DNA from: Ferrovum sp.
Lineage (GTDB): Bacteria; Pseudomonadota; Gammaproteobacteria; Burkholderiales; Ferrovaceae
Assembly: GCA_019456405.1 (NCBI GenBank)
Contig: WJXM01000066.1
Span: 1-39,647, forward strand
Direction of reading: 5' to 3'
DNA: 39,647 bases
The position numbers and the translations under genes are program-made. The notes beneath the pieces are model-generated. The model was not told the origin of the DNA and did not search any database. It saw only the letters and a list, made by a program, of their open reading frames with translations. Below, piece after piece: positions 1 through 7,866 of the stretch (within the stretch, counting starts at the first letter, position 1; each line of letters begins with the position of its first letter).

Positions 1-219
1 AATTGAAAGCAATAAACTCTGCGGTGTCAAATTTCGAAGAAATTCGAGGAAAGGTCCCTTAGCATGTGAGAACATTGCTGCTCCTGAAGTGTGAACATGT
101 GAGAAAAAGTGGCAAACATGAATTCTGGATTTTAATTGTAATATAATTTAATTTTTTACCTACAAAAACGCGTGTTGGGTGTCTTTTTTCCCGATCCTGA
201 ATTGTACCAAATAGGTTTT
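1..219. other. Left flank without a gene
   Basis: No convincing coding region is seen downstream of trbL. There is a perfect short inverted repeat (AATTTC-gaa-GAAATT, 30-44), a 10-bp direct repeat CATGTGAGAA at 63-72 and 96-105 (33 bp apart, about three helical turns), then an AT-rich stretch at about 130-160. The direct repeats could be protein-binding sites, but nothing identifies a ligand. No clear rho-independent terminator follows trbL. Confidence 0.5.
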
Positions 220-1668
220 TTACTCCGAATGCCCAAGACGAATCTGGATCCCGCCACTTCCACCTTCACTTCTGGCAACCTGATCTCTGGATTGCCCCAG
301 ACTATCCACCCCAGATTGAAGCAATGATTGATTGTTGCCGGATCCGGTTCTACTCGTTGGGGTTCCTCCCGACGAATCGTTACTTGCACTAGCCCCAGTT
401 GTTCCGCTACCAATGGAATCTGGTAGGCCGGATGCCCCTGCTGGCAGGATAGGGCTTGTCGAACTCGATGAAGGCATTTCTGAGGGCGCACTCCCACCCG
501 CATTCATGCCGCCTGGTACGGGTGAGGCTGGTGACGCAGTCGTTCCTCCCTGTGGTGCGGTGCCACCGGATCCCAGCACTGTGGATGCTTGCGTTGCCAG
601 TTTGGTCAACGCATCAGTTCCGCCAACCCCTGTTCCAAGTGGCGTATCTTTCCCGCCACTATTCACCATACCGGCCAGTTTTGCCAGGTTGCTGGCCCCT
701 CCTGTCGCAAGCCCTGCACCGGCCATGGCTGCTCCAGCCATCCCGGCAGCAACACCAGTTGCGGCTCCAGCCGTATTTCCAAGGGACATGCTGGGCGAGC
801 CATTGAGCATTGATCCGGCAATACCAGGAACCATGATTCCCATAGCCCCGTATATCAGGGCAGCGACCCCAACCTGTATGACTGTTTCCGGCGTGAAAGT
901 CCCCAATTGGGTCACCCAGGTATTGGTCAGATTCTGGCCCAGTCCAACGATCAGATACAATACAAACAGTTTTATTCCGACGCTGACAGCGTAACCCAGA
1001 TATTTTTCCGCAAAAACCTGTGTCCACTTGCTGCCATTGAATCCCAGCAGCAAGGCTCCACCACCGATGATGATATAACTCTCGATGTTCGTGATCAGGA
1101 TCTGTAAGGCCAATAGCCCATAGGCAATAATGGAAAAGAGCGACCCTGACAGAGTCGCAAAAGCTCCGGCAACGGTCTGTCCTATCCCCATGGTGGATGA
1201 TGCGTTTTGGAAGGCCCCCCAGATGGCACCCGAAACAGTCATGCCCTGCTCAAAGACACTGGATGGGTCCAGAGCAACCACCGGTATCCCACCCCCTCCG
1301 GAAGCCCCGACAGTTTGCCCCGCCTGAGCAAAACTGTTGATGATCATGGGAATCCAGACAGGCGCTTCTTGCATCAGCATGTAGAAGAACAAAATCGAAA
1401 TCATCTTGAGCGCAAAACTCGCAATGAAATCCGACAGGTCGTTCTTTTTGAGGACCCAATGAATCCCGGTCCAGGCTATCTCGATACCTGCCAGCCCAAC
1501 GAATAAACCTTGAGCCAGACCCAGGGCCGCCGACATCCATCCAGATGAGGAACTTTGTACCATGTTCTGGATACCGGTCAGCACATTTGACTGTGCAGCC
1601 TGTGCATTTCCCATGACCACGGCCAGCAGAGTCACTGAAACGACTTTCATTATTTTGTCAGCGCGCAT
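220..1668 (-). CDS. trbL: TrbL/VirB6-like conjugal transfer membrane protein
   Basis: Polytopic inner-membrane channel component of a P-type type IV secretion system. From the ATG at 1668 the 482-aa product starts with a signal-like segment (about residues 7-22, ending near AQAAQ), then a hydrophobic core with several membrane helices up to about residue 290, and ends in a long Gly/Ser/Thr/Ala-rich low-complexity tail typical of TrbL. The frame stays open to 1971, but the first 101 residues would lie inside topB and look like shadow sequence. The ATG at 1668 has a good ribosome site (GGGGAG) and lies 40 bases after the topB stop, so both genes are probably one operon behind the conserved box at 3930-3949. 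Family assignment rests on the helix pattern, tail and neighbouring Trb genes. Confidence 0.85.
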   Translation of the reverse strand: MRADKIMKVVSVTLLAVVMGNAQAAQSNVLTGIQNMVQSSSSGWMSAALGLAQGLFVGLAGIEIAWTGIHWVLKKNDLSDFIASFALKMISILFFYMLMQEAPVWIPMIINSFAQAGQTVGASGGGGIPVVALDPSSVFEQGMTVSGAIWGAFQNASSTMGIGQTVAGAFATLSGSLFSIIAYGLLALQILITNIESYIIIGGGALLLGFNGSKWTQVFAEKYLGYAVSVGIKLFVLYLIVGLGQNLTNTWVTQLGTFTPETVIQVGVAALIYGAMGIMVPGIAGSMLNGSPSMSLGNTAGAATGVAAGMAGAAMAGAGLATGGASNLAKLAGMVNSGGKDTPLGTGVGGTDALTKLATQASTVLGSGGTAPQGGTTASPASPVPGGMNAGGSAPSEMPSSSSTSPILPAGASGLPDSIGSGTTGASASNDSSGGTPTSRTGSGNNQSLLQSGVDSLGQSRDQVARSEGGSGGIQIRLGHSE

Positions 1669-1708
1669 CCCATTTGCTCCCCAGTTTGTTATTGTCGTTT
1701 CTGTCGGA

Positions 1709-3799
1709 TCACCATGCAGAGCCACACCCACCGCAACGGTAGTAAGGCTTGCCGGTCTTTGTGACCTTGCGGCGGGTATCTTTCTTGCCGGTCGGACAAT
1801 GCGGGCCCGGGTCCGTAGCGGGTTGATCAGACTTGCTTTCCGCGTCGGACGCAGAAGACTCGAACTGATTCCCCGGCTTTCCATCCTTGTCTGCAAAAGC
1901 GGCATTACAATCAGGGCACCTGTGATAAAGTTTCCCCGACTTGCTGGTGAGTTTGAGACAACGCACCCCACCGCATGCCGGGCATTCGGAGTACGGTATT
2001 ACCGTATCGACGAGTTTCCCCTTCAATAAGGCCCCCGTCAGCCGTTGCACGGTCTGGATTTGTCCTGCCATGAAATCCGCCATTGTGATGCGCGAGGCGG
2101 CAATATCGGCCAATGAATCCTCCTGAAGTGCTGTGGTCCCTGGGTTGGCAATTTCAGGAGCGACTCTGCGTACCATCCCGATCAGATCAATCCCTCTTTG
2201 TGTCGGATGAATTTCCTTCTTGATCCGTTTGGCGTAGTCCCGTTTGACCAGGGTTTCAATGATGGAGGCCCGCGTCGCTTCTGTTCCGAGTCCAGAGGTT
2301 TCTCGCAGCCGCTTTTTCAGCTCAGGATCTGCCACCAGTTTATGGATGCTGGTCATTGCAGTAATCAAGGTTCCGTCTGTATAGGGTTTTGCTGGAGTCG
2401 TTTGCTTGATCAGGACCTCAGCCGAGATACATCGACGGGTTTCTCCTGCGGGAAGAACGGGTAACTCCCCATGCTGCACCGATTCCGATTCTGAATCGTC
2501 CTCATGCTTCCCGTATCGAGTCCATCCTTGCTCCATGACGATTCTGGTAGTTGCCCTGAATCGGTCTCCGCTCTGAAACAAAAAAATTGCCTCACGGGTT
2601 TCAAAACTCTCCGGGAGCATGAACAGTCGGATATAGGACTCACAGATCAGACTGAAGACACTGTGAGCATTCTGTGAAAGCGTAATCCCTGTTTTTTGTC
2701 CCGTGGGAATAATCCCATGGTGGGCCTCGACCTTGCCGGTATCCCATGCCGCATGCTTTTGGTTGATATTCACCCCATCCCCATCAAACCCAATGACATC
2801 CAGTACATTCCCGGCATTGCCATGCAACTCAATGGGCAGATATGGGCAATCAGTACGGGGATAGGTGGTCAACTTCGCTTCATACAGTTCCTGGGCGGCC
2901 TCCAGGGTTTGTGCGGCTGACAGACCATACCGGCTACTGGCTGCTTTTTGTAATGAACTGAGAACAAAAGGCAGGGGAGCTGCTTTTGAGCCGGTTTTGC
3001 TGGAGAACTTCTCAACCTGGCATGGTTGGCCCGTTACGCGCCCGGCAACAATATCCGCCTCATGCCGATCAATGAGAATCCCGTCCACCAACAGATCTTC
3101 AGGAATTTGCCATTGGGCCTTGATGCCGCCATCCAGAGTAGCCGCCACCTGGTAATGCTCCTGTTTCCGAAAGTCGCTGATAGCCTGATGTCGGTCAACC
3201 AGCAGGGCAAGAGCGGGGGTCTGCACTCGTCCTACACTCCATGACCCCGGTATCCCAAGGGCCTGGAGGTTTCTGCTGATCGCAATGGATTCATTCATAC
3301 CCGCCAGCCAGTCTGTATATTGACGGGCCAAGGCCGATTCATAAACTGGACGCAGAACCGAATTCGGCTTGATGGTGGCCAGCGCCCGGCGAATGCTCTC
3401 GTCATCGAGGCTGGACAGCCACAATCGTGAAGTTTTTCCGCGCCAACCCAGATACCCTAGAACTTCGTCCACCAGAAGTTGACCTTCCCGATCCGCATCT
3501 CCTGCATGCACGACTTCGCTGGCCTTCGCCAGCAATTCGCGAATGGTTCTGATCTGTTTTGCCGAATTTCCCTGACGGGGGGACAGTTTCCAGTTTTGTG
3601 GAATGATCGGGATCTGCCAGGACTGAACCTTTCCTCCCACATACTCTTCCGGTGGGACCAAAGTGAGCAAGTGGCCATAACACCAGGTGATGACCGTATT
3701 ATTGGAACACTCAATATATCCTTCGCCCTTACCAGATTTGCCCACCATACCGGCAATGGCTTTCGCTACTGAAGGTTTCTCGGCAATAATGAGACGCAT
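1709..3799 (-). CDS. topB: DNA topoisomerase III (TopB-like)
   Basis: Type IA topoisomerase that cuts one strand and passes the other; plasmid and ICE copies are thought to resolve transfer or replication intermediates. The 696-aa product begins MRLIIAEKPSVAKAIAG, the TOPRIM start with its conserved Glu, followed by HAGDADREGQ (the acidic DxD part) near residue 100. The catalytic Tyr is in LTTYPRTD near residue 315. The C-terminus has two zinc-ribbon-like cysteine groups (CPAC...CPDC at about 620-645 and CGGCGSAW at the end, the latter partial). GGAGGA precedes the ATG. It leads the operon with trbL; the leader contains conserved box A, two inverted repeats and a DnaA-box match. Confidence 0.95.
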   Translation of the reverse strand: MRLIIAEKPSVAKAIAGMVGKSGKGEGYIECSNNTVITWCYGHLLTLVPPEEYVGGKVQSWQIPIIPQNWKLSPRQGNSAKQIRTIRELLAKASEVVHAGDADREGQLLVDEVLGYLGWRGKTSRLWLSSLDDESIRRALATIKPNSVLRPVYESALARQYTDWLAGMNESIAISRNLQALGIPGSWSVGRVQTPALALLVDRHQAISDFRKQEHYQVAATLDGGIKAQWQIPEDLLVDGILIDRHEADIVAGRVTGQPCQVEKFSSKTGSKAAPLPFVLSSLQKAASSRYGLSAAQTLEAAQELYEAKLTTYPRTDCPYLPIELHGNAGNVLDVIGFDGDGVNINQKHAAWDTGKVEAHHGIIPTGQKTGITLSQNAHSVFSLICESYIRLFMLPESFETREAIFLFQSGDRFRATTRIVMEQGWTRYGKHEDDSESESVQHGELPVLPAGETRRCISAEVLIKQTTPAKPYTDGTLITAMTSIHKLVADPELKKRLRETSGLGTEATRASIIETLVKRDYAKRIKKEIHPTQRGIDLIGMVRRVAPEIANPGTTALQEDSLADIAASRITMADFMAGQIQTVQRLTGALLKGKLVDTVIPYSECPACGGVRCLKLTSKSGKLYHRCPDCNAAFADKDGKPGNQFESSASDAESKSDQPATDPGPHCPTGKKDTRRKVTKTGKPYYRCGGCGSAW

Positions 3800-3869
3800 G
3801 GCACCATCCTCCGTGATAGTTGCTGGCTAATTTCTGGTCAATTGATCTGGAGGCTTTCCTATCAGTAGG

Positions 3870-3912
3870 TAAGCCTCGTTCTGTACAGGCTTATCCACAG
3901 AAAAAGTGGATA
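3870..3912. promoter_or_regulatory. Overlapping inverted repeats with a DnaA-box match in the topB leader
   Basis: TAAGCCT/AGGCTTA (3870-3876 and 3887-3893) forms one 7-bp inverted repeat. TATCCAC/GTGGATA (3892-3898 and 3906-3912) forms a second that overlaps it. 3891-3899 reads TTATCCACA, the classical DnaA-box consensus. The cluster lies between conserved box A and the topB start, in the position occupied by a hairpin at the other boxes. It could be a leader hairpin, an operator or a DnaA site. Confidence 0.5.
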
Positions 3913-3929
3913 TCTTCTGACCGTTGCAT

Positions 3930-3949
3930 AGACTCGGCGATGGGGGAAC
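3930..3949 (-). promoter_or_regulatory. Conserved transfer-operon box A (topB-trbL)
   Basis: Minus-strand reading GTTCCCCCATCGCCGAGTCT. It is the most divergent complete copy of the six-member box family, sharing GTTCCC...GCCGAGTCT. It lies 130 bases upstream of topB. Confidence 0.65.
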
Positions 3950-3996
3950 GGGGACATTCAGATGCCCTCTCAGAGAGCATCTTTCCCGTAGGAGGA

Positions 3997-4539
3997 TTAA
4001 AGCAGGCCGCGTTCTGCAAAACTGATGCACTCGGTCCCCGCCACGATAAAATGATCCAGTACAGCGACATCGATCAGAGAAAATGTTTTTCTCAAGGTCT
4101 CAGTCAAGTTCTTGTCCGCATGGCTTGGTTCTGCAATGCCGCTGGGGTGGTTATGGGCCAAGATCACCGCCGCCGCATTGTGATGCATGACCCGTTTCAA
4201 TATTTCCCGGGGGTAGACCGTCGTTTGTGACAGGGTGCCCCGAAACAATTCTTCCACGGCGATGACCCCATGCTGTGAATTCAGAAACACAATACTGAAT
4301 ACCTCATGTTCCAGCCCTGCCATCTTGATTCGCAGAAAATCCCGTACTGCTCCCGGACTGTTCAGAAATGATTCTGCTTTCCGGATTCTCGAAGCCAGAA
4401 CATCCAGTGCTTTCTGAATGACGCCATCCTCGATTTCTATCCCATAAGAGGGAAGGTCTTCCGTCTGTACCACACATGCGGTTTGGTGAGTGTCGGTTTT
4501 TATCTGTCTGGCTTTTCTGGTTTTGGTGATTGCGTCCAT
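3997..4539 (-). CDS. radC: RadC-family JAB/MPN-domain protein
   Basis: RadC-like (UPF0758) protein of mobile elements; the biochemical role is not established, although the fold is that of a zinc-dependent JAMM peptidase. The 180-aa product carries the family hallmark AHNHPSG followed by PSHADKNLT near residues 133-150. It lacks the long N-terminal HhH region of chromosomal RadC, which is usual for plasmid and ICE copies. AAGGAG precedes the ATG. It is the only minus-strand backbone gene here without a recognisable conserved box in front of it. A HigBA module was apparently placed upstream. Confidence 0.9.
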   Translation of the reverse strand: MDAITKTRKARQIKTDTHQTACVVQTEDLPSYGIEIEDGVIQKALDVLASRIRKAESFLNSPGAVRDFLRIKMAGLEHEVFSIVFLNSQHGVIAVEELFRGTLSQTTVYPREILKRVMHHNAAAVILAHNHPSGIAEPSHADKNLTETLRKTFSLIDVAVLDHFIVAGTECISFAERGLL

Positions 4540-4934
4540 GCTTTTTCTCCTTGTTGTCTGGTTGATTCATGCGTTTTGGAGCCGTGTCGCAAAGCGCAAG
4601 GAGGAGAAAGCAAGGAGAGAACGGAGCGGCCCGGAATCAAAAAAATGGTGCGGCCAGCGCGCAGGCTTGCCGAGCACTGCCACGGTTTTTTGATGGAGCC
4701 GGAACGGTTGGCTTGAAGTGAATGACGCTTTCGGAACTTGGGAACACACGGCCCCTGCATGGAAACCAGATACAAAGGGATGGCGCAGAAACCGGGTAAA
4801 ACCGGAAAAGACAGACTGAACTAACTGTTATTGAAGCAACGCGACAATGGTCGCGCTACCTTTATAGAATCCCTTGTGGTGACCATTCAGATTAAGAACG
4901 GGAAAATCATATATCAATATGATATAGTTCACCC
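4540..4934. other. Intergenic region between divergent radC and higBA
   Basis: About 395 bases without a supportable gene; open frames here look like shadows. It must hold the radC promoter (minus) and the higBA promoter (plus). A small hairpin CGCGAC-aatg-GTCGCG is at 4840-4855 and the higBA palindrome at 4911-4925. No copy of the conserved transfer box was found. Confidence 0.6.
4911..4925 (+). promoter_or_regulatory. higBA operator palindrome
   Basis: ATATCA-ata-TGATAT, a perfect inverted repeat ending 9 bases before the higB ATG. HigA-type antitoxins repress their own promoter through such palindromes. It overlaps the likely -10 region (TATAGT near 4923), and there is no clear ribosome site before higB, so a very short leader is possible. 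Confidence 0.6.
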
Positions 4935-5237
4935 ATGCACATCATTTCTTTCAAAATGCTTCGTGAATTCTGGCAAAAGCATCACGCTGCGGAGTCAGCC
5001 TTACGCCAGTGGCATTCGATTGTTGAGCAAACTGACTTCAGGGATTTTGGACATATCCGGGAGTTCTATAACTCTGCCGACTATGTGTCACCCTATGTGG
5101 TGTTCGATATAGCCGGGAACAATTACCGTATCATTGTCGTCGTACACTACAAGGCAAAACGCGTATACATACGGGAAGTTATGACACATCGTGAGTACGA
5201 TGAATGGTGTAAGCGCTACCGAAAAGGGAAGGTCTAA
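4935..5237 (+). CDS. higB: HigB-family mRNA interferase toxin
   Basis: Type II toxin of the HigB/RelE superfamily, expected to cleave mRNA on the ribosome. The 100-aa basic product starts MHIISFKMLREFWQKH and has the family's core VVFDIAGNNYRIIVVVHY followed by YIREVMTHREYDEW near the C-terminus, matching the compact HigB fold in length and layout. Its stop is 3 bases before the antitoxin start. The toxin-first order is typical of higBA, and an operator palindrome lies just upstream. The pair is plus-strand cargo between two minus-strand backbone operons. Confidence 0.88.
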   Translation: MHIISFKMLREFWQKHHAAESALRQWHSIVEQTDFRDFGHIREFYNSADYVSPYVVFDIAGNNYRIIVVVHYKAKRVYIREVMTHREYDEWCKRYRKGKV

Positions 5238-5240
5238 ATC

Positions 5241-5669
5241 ATGCAAGCCGCACAAACCAAATTTGACATTCAAGCCATCCAATCCTCATGGGAGTCATTG
5301 GAATCCATGGCACACCTCCGCCCGATTCACGACGAAGCCAGTTACGCTCAAATGGTAGCCTTGATGGGCTCACTCCTGGATGTGGTGGGTGACGATGAAG
5401 ATCATGCGCTCTCCGGACTTCTGGAACTGGTGGGCGATGTGGTTTCGAAGTACGAACGCGAACACTATGTCATCGAGCCTGCGGCCCCAAAAGATTCTCT
5501 GCGATTTCTGATGGAAGTTCGGGGGCTGAATCAAGAGGACTTGAGCACTATCGTGCCGCAAAGCAATCTGTCGGCAATTTTGGCTGGGAAGCGCAAAATC
5601 AGTGCGACCTTGGCCGGAAAACTTGGCAAGTTTTTTGGCGTGAGCCCCGCCCTGTTTGTGCCAAGTTAG
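5241..5669 (+). CDS. higA: HigA-type antitoxin (HTH)
   Basis: Antitoxin partner of the preceding HigB, neutralising it and repressing the operon. The 142-aa protein has a helical N-terminal half and a C-terminal Xre-like helix-turn-helix: LRFLMEVRGLNQEDLSTIV, then SNLSAILAGKRKISATLAGK and LGKFFGVSPALF at about residues 88-140. AAGG lies a few bases before the ATG. It ends 57 bases before the convergent stop of the transglycosylase gene. Confidence 0.88.
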   Translation: MQAAQTKFDIQAIQSSWESLESMAHLRPIHDEASYAQMVALMGSLLDVVGDDEDHALSGLLELVGDVVSKYEREHYVIEPAAPKDSLRFLMEVRGLNQEDLSTIVPQSNLSAILAGKRKISATLAGKLGKFFGVSPALFVPS

Positions 5670-5726
5670 CCGAACAGGAATGCAAGTGGTTCTTGAAAAC
5701 CGGTCGCGCGGAAACAACCGGCTTGT

Positions 5727-6290
5727 CTAAAACCCTTTCGGGGTCAAGGGGCTGGATTGCGGGGTCCAATCGGTGGGCGATATATCGCCTCGACTTTGCG
5801 TGGTCATCGCCCACTTGGCCAGGTGACCACCGGGGATACCGGGTACGCCCGCTTTCTCGAACACGCTGGCACTGTACCGGGCTCCAGATAACCCATGAGT
5901 ATTCCCTGTGTTATAGGCCGAGAGCGCCCCTTGAATATCTCCTCCCGATTGGGTCCAGGCACTCAACAAGACCTTTTGGGCAGCCGCAAGGTTCGTACAG
6001 GGATCCAGCGCCCGATCCACGGTTAATCCCAGAGAAGGCAGATTCCTGCTGTTGATCTGGGCCAGGCCGATATCGACGGAATGGCCTTGGCGGATGAGTT
6101 CACCAGCCATTCTGGCGGCTTCGTACAGACTTTCCAAATGGTAGGTTTTTCCAGAATCATTGTCGTGCAAAGCGAGGGAATCCCCTCCGCTCTCCTGTTG
6201 TACGATAGCCGCCATGGTAATGGGAGCCACCTGGGGGGCACACTGCTCAATGAGGTGTACCGGTTCGGCAAAATGAATTGCCCCCATCAT
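5727..6290 (-). CDS. VirB1-like lytic transglycosylase
   Basis: Soluble lytic murein transglycosylase that would open peptidoglycan for the conjugation channel. From the ATG at 6290 the 187-aa product has the catalytic Glu in IVQQESGG (about E33), then DIGLAQINSRNL and ALSAYNTGN, the SLT-domain motifs. The frame extends to 6452, but the ATG at 6290 overlaps the TGA of the upstream Pmp3-like gene (ATGA), indicating coupling; this start leaves no classical signal peptide, as also seen in some plasmid VirB1 proteins. It is the last gene of the operon trbJ-lipoprotein-Pmp3-transglycosylase and converges with higA. Confidence 0.9.
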   Translation of the reverse strand: MMGAIHFAEPVHLIEQCAPQVAPITMAAIVQQESGGDSLALHDNDSGKTYHLESLYEAARMAGELIRQGHSVDIGLAQINSRNLPSLGLTVDRALDPCTNLAAAQKVLLSAWTQSGGDIQGALSAYNTGNTHGLSGARYSASVFEKAGVPGIPGGHLAKWAMTTQSRGDISPTDWTPQSSPLTPKGF

Positions 6291-6481
6291 CGCCCCGAAC
6301 TCAAGACCTGCTCGATTTTCTTGTCGGTCTTGTACTGACTCAAGGCATAAACCGCCCATAGGGTGGCCGGGATCCAGCCCAAAAGTGTGATTTGAAGAAT
6401 CAGGCAAATAATGCCGGAAATTGGGCGTCCAATGGTAAAGAATGTGAGCCAAGGCAGACAGAGTGCAATGATGGGCCTCAT
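6287..6481 (-). CDS. Small Pmp3/YqaE-like membrane protein
   Basis: A 64-aa protein with two hydrophobic segments (about residues 3-15 and 20-46) and the phrase LLGWIPATLWAVYAL, which closely resembles the TLLGWIPG-x-IHA signature of the Pmp3/UPF0057 family. Members are small membrane proteins linked to membrane-potential stress; their role in conjugation operons is unknown. AAGGAG precedes the ATG, and the stop overlaps the next gene's start. It lies 10 bases after the lipoprotein gene. Confidence 0.75.
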   Translation of the reverse strand: MRPIIALCLPWLTFFTIGRPISGIICLILQITLLGWIPATLWAVYALSQYKTDKKIEQVLSSGR

Positions 6482-6491
6482 GGTTTTCTCC

Positions 6492-7052
6492 TTATTTTGG
6501 GGCGGCCAATAGCAATTGCTGTTCGTTCGCGTTTACAACCGCCCAACTATCAACTTCCCCCTGTTCATAACTTGCAGTGAGGCACATCTGGCCCAAGTTG
6601 GAGTCTGTAACATCCCGCGCGTACCTGGCTCGATGCTGAATGCCTGAAACTTCGTCCATGCCTATGAAATAGGCTTTGAAAAACATGGCTCTTGCATGTA
6701 CTTTTTCGAGACCATGTATCAAACCAGAACCAGGATCTGAATCGTGCGTCACGATGAATTGATCCCAGACCGATACATATTTGTCTTTGAACCCATCGAT
6801 GTATGCCTGTTGATCCAGGGGAACATTCTTGCGACAATTTTTTGCAGGAACAGTGATGTTGAACTGCGGCTGATACCCCGTCCCATCGCCAAGCTGCCCT
6901 ACCGGAACGATTGAGGATTGGCCCATCCCTGCCGATCCTTGCTGTTGGCTCGCAACATTCTTGATTTGCGTCAGGGTGGAGTCCAGTTGCTGAAGATTTG
7001 CACACCCGAATAAAACGGCAAGCGCCATCATGGGAATAATGTAATTTTTCAT
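6492..7052 (-). CDS. Predicted T4SS-associated lipoprotein
   Basis: 186-aa protein with a lipoprotein signal: a short basic start, a hydrophobic stretch and the lipobox VLFGC at about residue 17. I do not recognise the rest. It is mostly hydrophilic, has a central part around AYIDGFKDKYVSVWDQF and a conserved-looking C-terminal half with two further cysteines. Its place directly after trbJ suggests an outer-membrane accessory lipoprotein (a VirB7- or TrbH-like role), but that is from position only. A ribosome site (AGGA) lies 8 bases upstream. It follows trbJ by 17 bases. Confidence 0.8.
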   Translation of the reverse strand: MKNYIIPMMALAVLFGCANLQQLDSTLTQIKNVASQQQGSAGMGQSSIVPVGQLGDGTGYQPQFNITVPAKNCRKNVPLDQQAYIDGFKDKYVSVWDQFIVTHDSDPGSGLIHGLEKVHARAMFFKAYFIGMDEVSGIQHRARYARDVTDSNLGQMCLTASYEQGEVDSWAVVNANEQQLLLAAPK

Positions 7053-7069
7053 GGTTGGTGTCCTGTGGG

Positions 7070-7753
7070 TCAGTAAAGCGGCTTTGTTGGGGTCTTGAGC
7101 ATCTGCAAGAGACCATTGGTCTGCGCATCTTGGACATGGGTTTGCCCCGCCACATAGTTGGCCATCATCTGGTTCCCGGCATTCATATCCTGCTGCATTG
7201 ACTGGAGTTGGTTCACCATCAAACCCGAGATCTGGTTTCCTGCCTGCAAAACCTGCATTCGCCCCGTGGCCGACTGGCTCGCAGACTGGATGGTGTTCAA
7301 GGCATCTTGTGTACTTCCGAAATTTTGGCGACTGAGGTCATATTGTTGAAGGGTTGCTGCGATCTGGTTGTCCGTGTTGCCTGTCCAGGTTTGTAACCTG
7401 GTCGAATAGTCCGTCAGCGCCTGAGTCGGGTCCCCATATTGTTGTTGCACCGCTGCCACGGTATTCTGGGTGGCATAGTTCAACCCTTGGGCATTACCCA
7501 CGAGATTGACCAGGTTGTTTAGGGTCGGCAGTGTGGACTGCCACAACTGATCAGGAAAACTCTGCAGATTCCGGACCTGGTTCTGAACCATCATCAGTTG
7601 TTGCTGAAGTTGCATGGCCTCCTGGCTGTACTGTTGCACAGCGGTAACTTCCTGAACGATCTGCTCGGGGAAGGTTGCGCCTCCCGTAAAAGTTCCTGCT
7701 GAGGCACTGACCGACCCCAACGCGATACAGAGTGTTATGACATTCTTTTTCAT
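7070..7753 (-). CDS. trbJ: TrbJ/VirB5-like transfer protein
   Basis: Periplasmic or pilus-tip type component of the P-type T4SS. The ATG at 7753 gives a 227-aa protein with a clear signal peptide (MKKNVITLCIALGSVSASAG), then the TrbJ start GGATFPEQIVQEV and a long Gln-rich helical coiled-coil body, typical of TrbJ. The frame is open to 7786, but that extension has no ribosome site, whereas the ATG at 7753 has AAAGG. It heads an operon whose leader carries conserved box B and its inverted repeat. Confidence 0.88.
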   Translation of the reverse strand: MKKNVITLCIALGSVSASAGTFTGGATFPEQIVQEVTAVQQYSQEAMQLQQQLMMVQNQVRNLQSFPDQLWQSTLPTLNNLVNLVGNAQGLNYATQNTVAAVQQQYGDPTQALTDYSTRLQTWTGNTDNQIAATLQQYDLSRQNFGSTQDALNTIQSASQSATGRMQVLQAGNQISGLMVNQLQSMQQDMNAGNQMMANYVAGQTHVQDAQTNGLLQMLKTPTKPLY

Positions 7754-7799
7754 CACGGGCCTTTTTCCAAAAATGGGCCTCGACATGAGGTCCCTATCC

Positions 7800-7819
7800 A
7801 GACTCGGCAGAGGGGGAAC
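7800..7819 (-). promoter_or_regulatory. Conserved transfer-operon box B (trbJ operon)
   Basis: Minus-strand reading GTTCCCCCTCTGCCGAGTCT, followed by GGATAGGG and an imperfect inverted repeat (GACCTC-atgtc-GAGGCC) reaching 7776. The trbJ ATG is 47 bases downstream of the box. Confidence 0.75.
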
Positions 7820-7866
7820 GCGATCTTTCTGCGTCGGGCGAAAAGAATCCCGCCCGGGTCCCGCTG

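Noticed and set aside
332-994. Long Pro/Ala/Val-rich plus-strand ORF opposite trbL
   Set aside because: It is the antisense of the Gly/Ser/Ala-rich tail of trbL; low complexity, no ribosome site.
1669-1971. N-terminal extension of TrbL
   Set aside because: It overlaps the 3' end of topB and reads as shadow; a good start with ribosome site exists at 1668.
4490-4693. Plus-strand ORF with a strong hydrophobic segment (LAFLVLVIASMLFLLVVWLI)
   Set aside because: It is antisense to the radC start and its leader, has no ribosome site, and the radC frame is clearly real.
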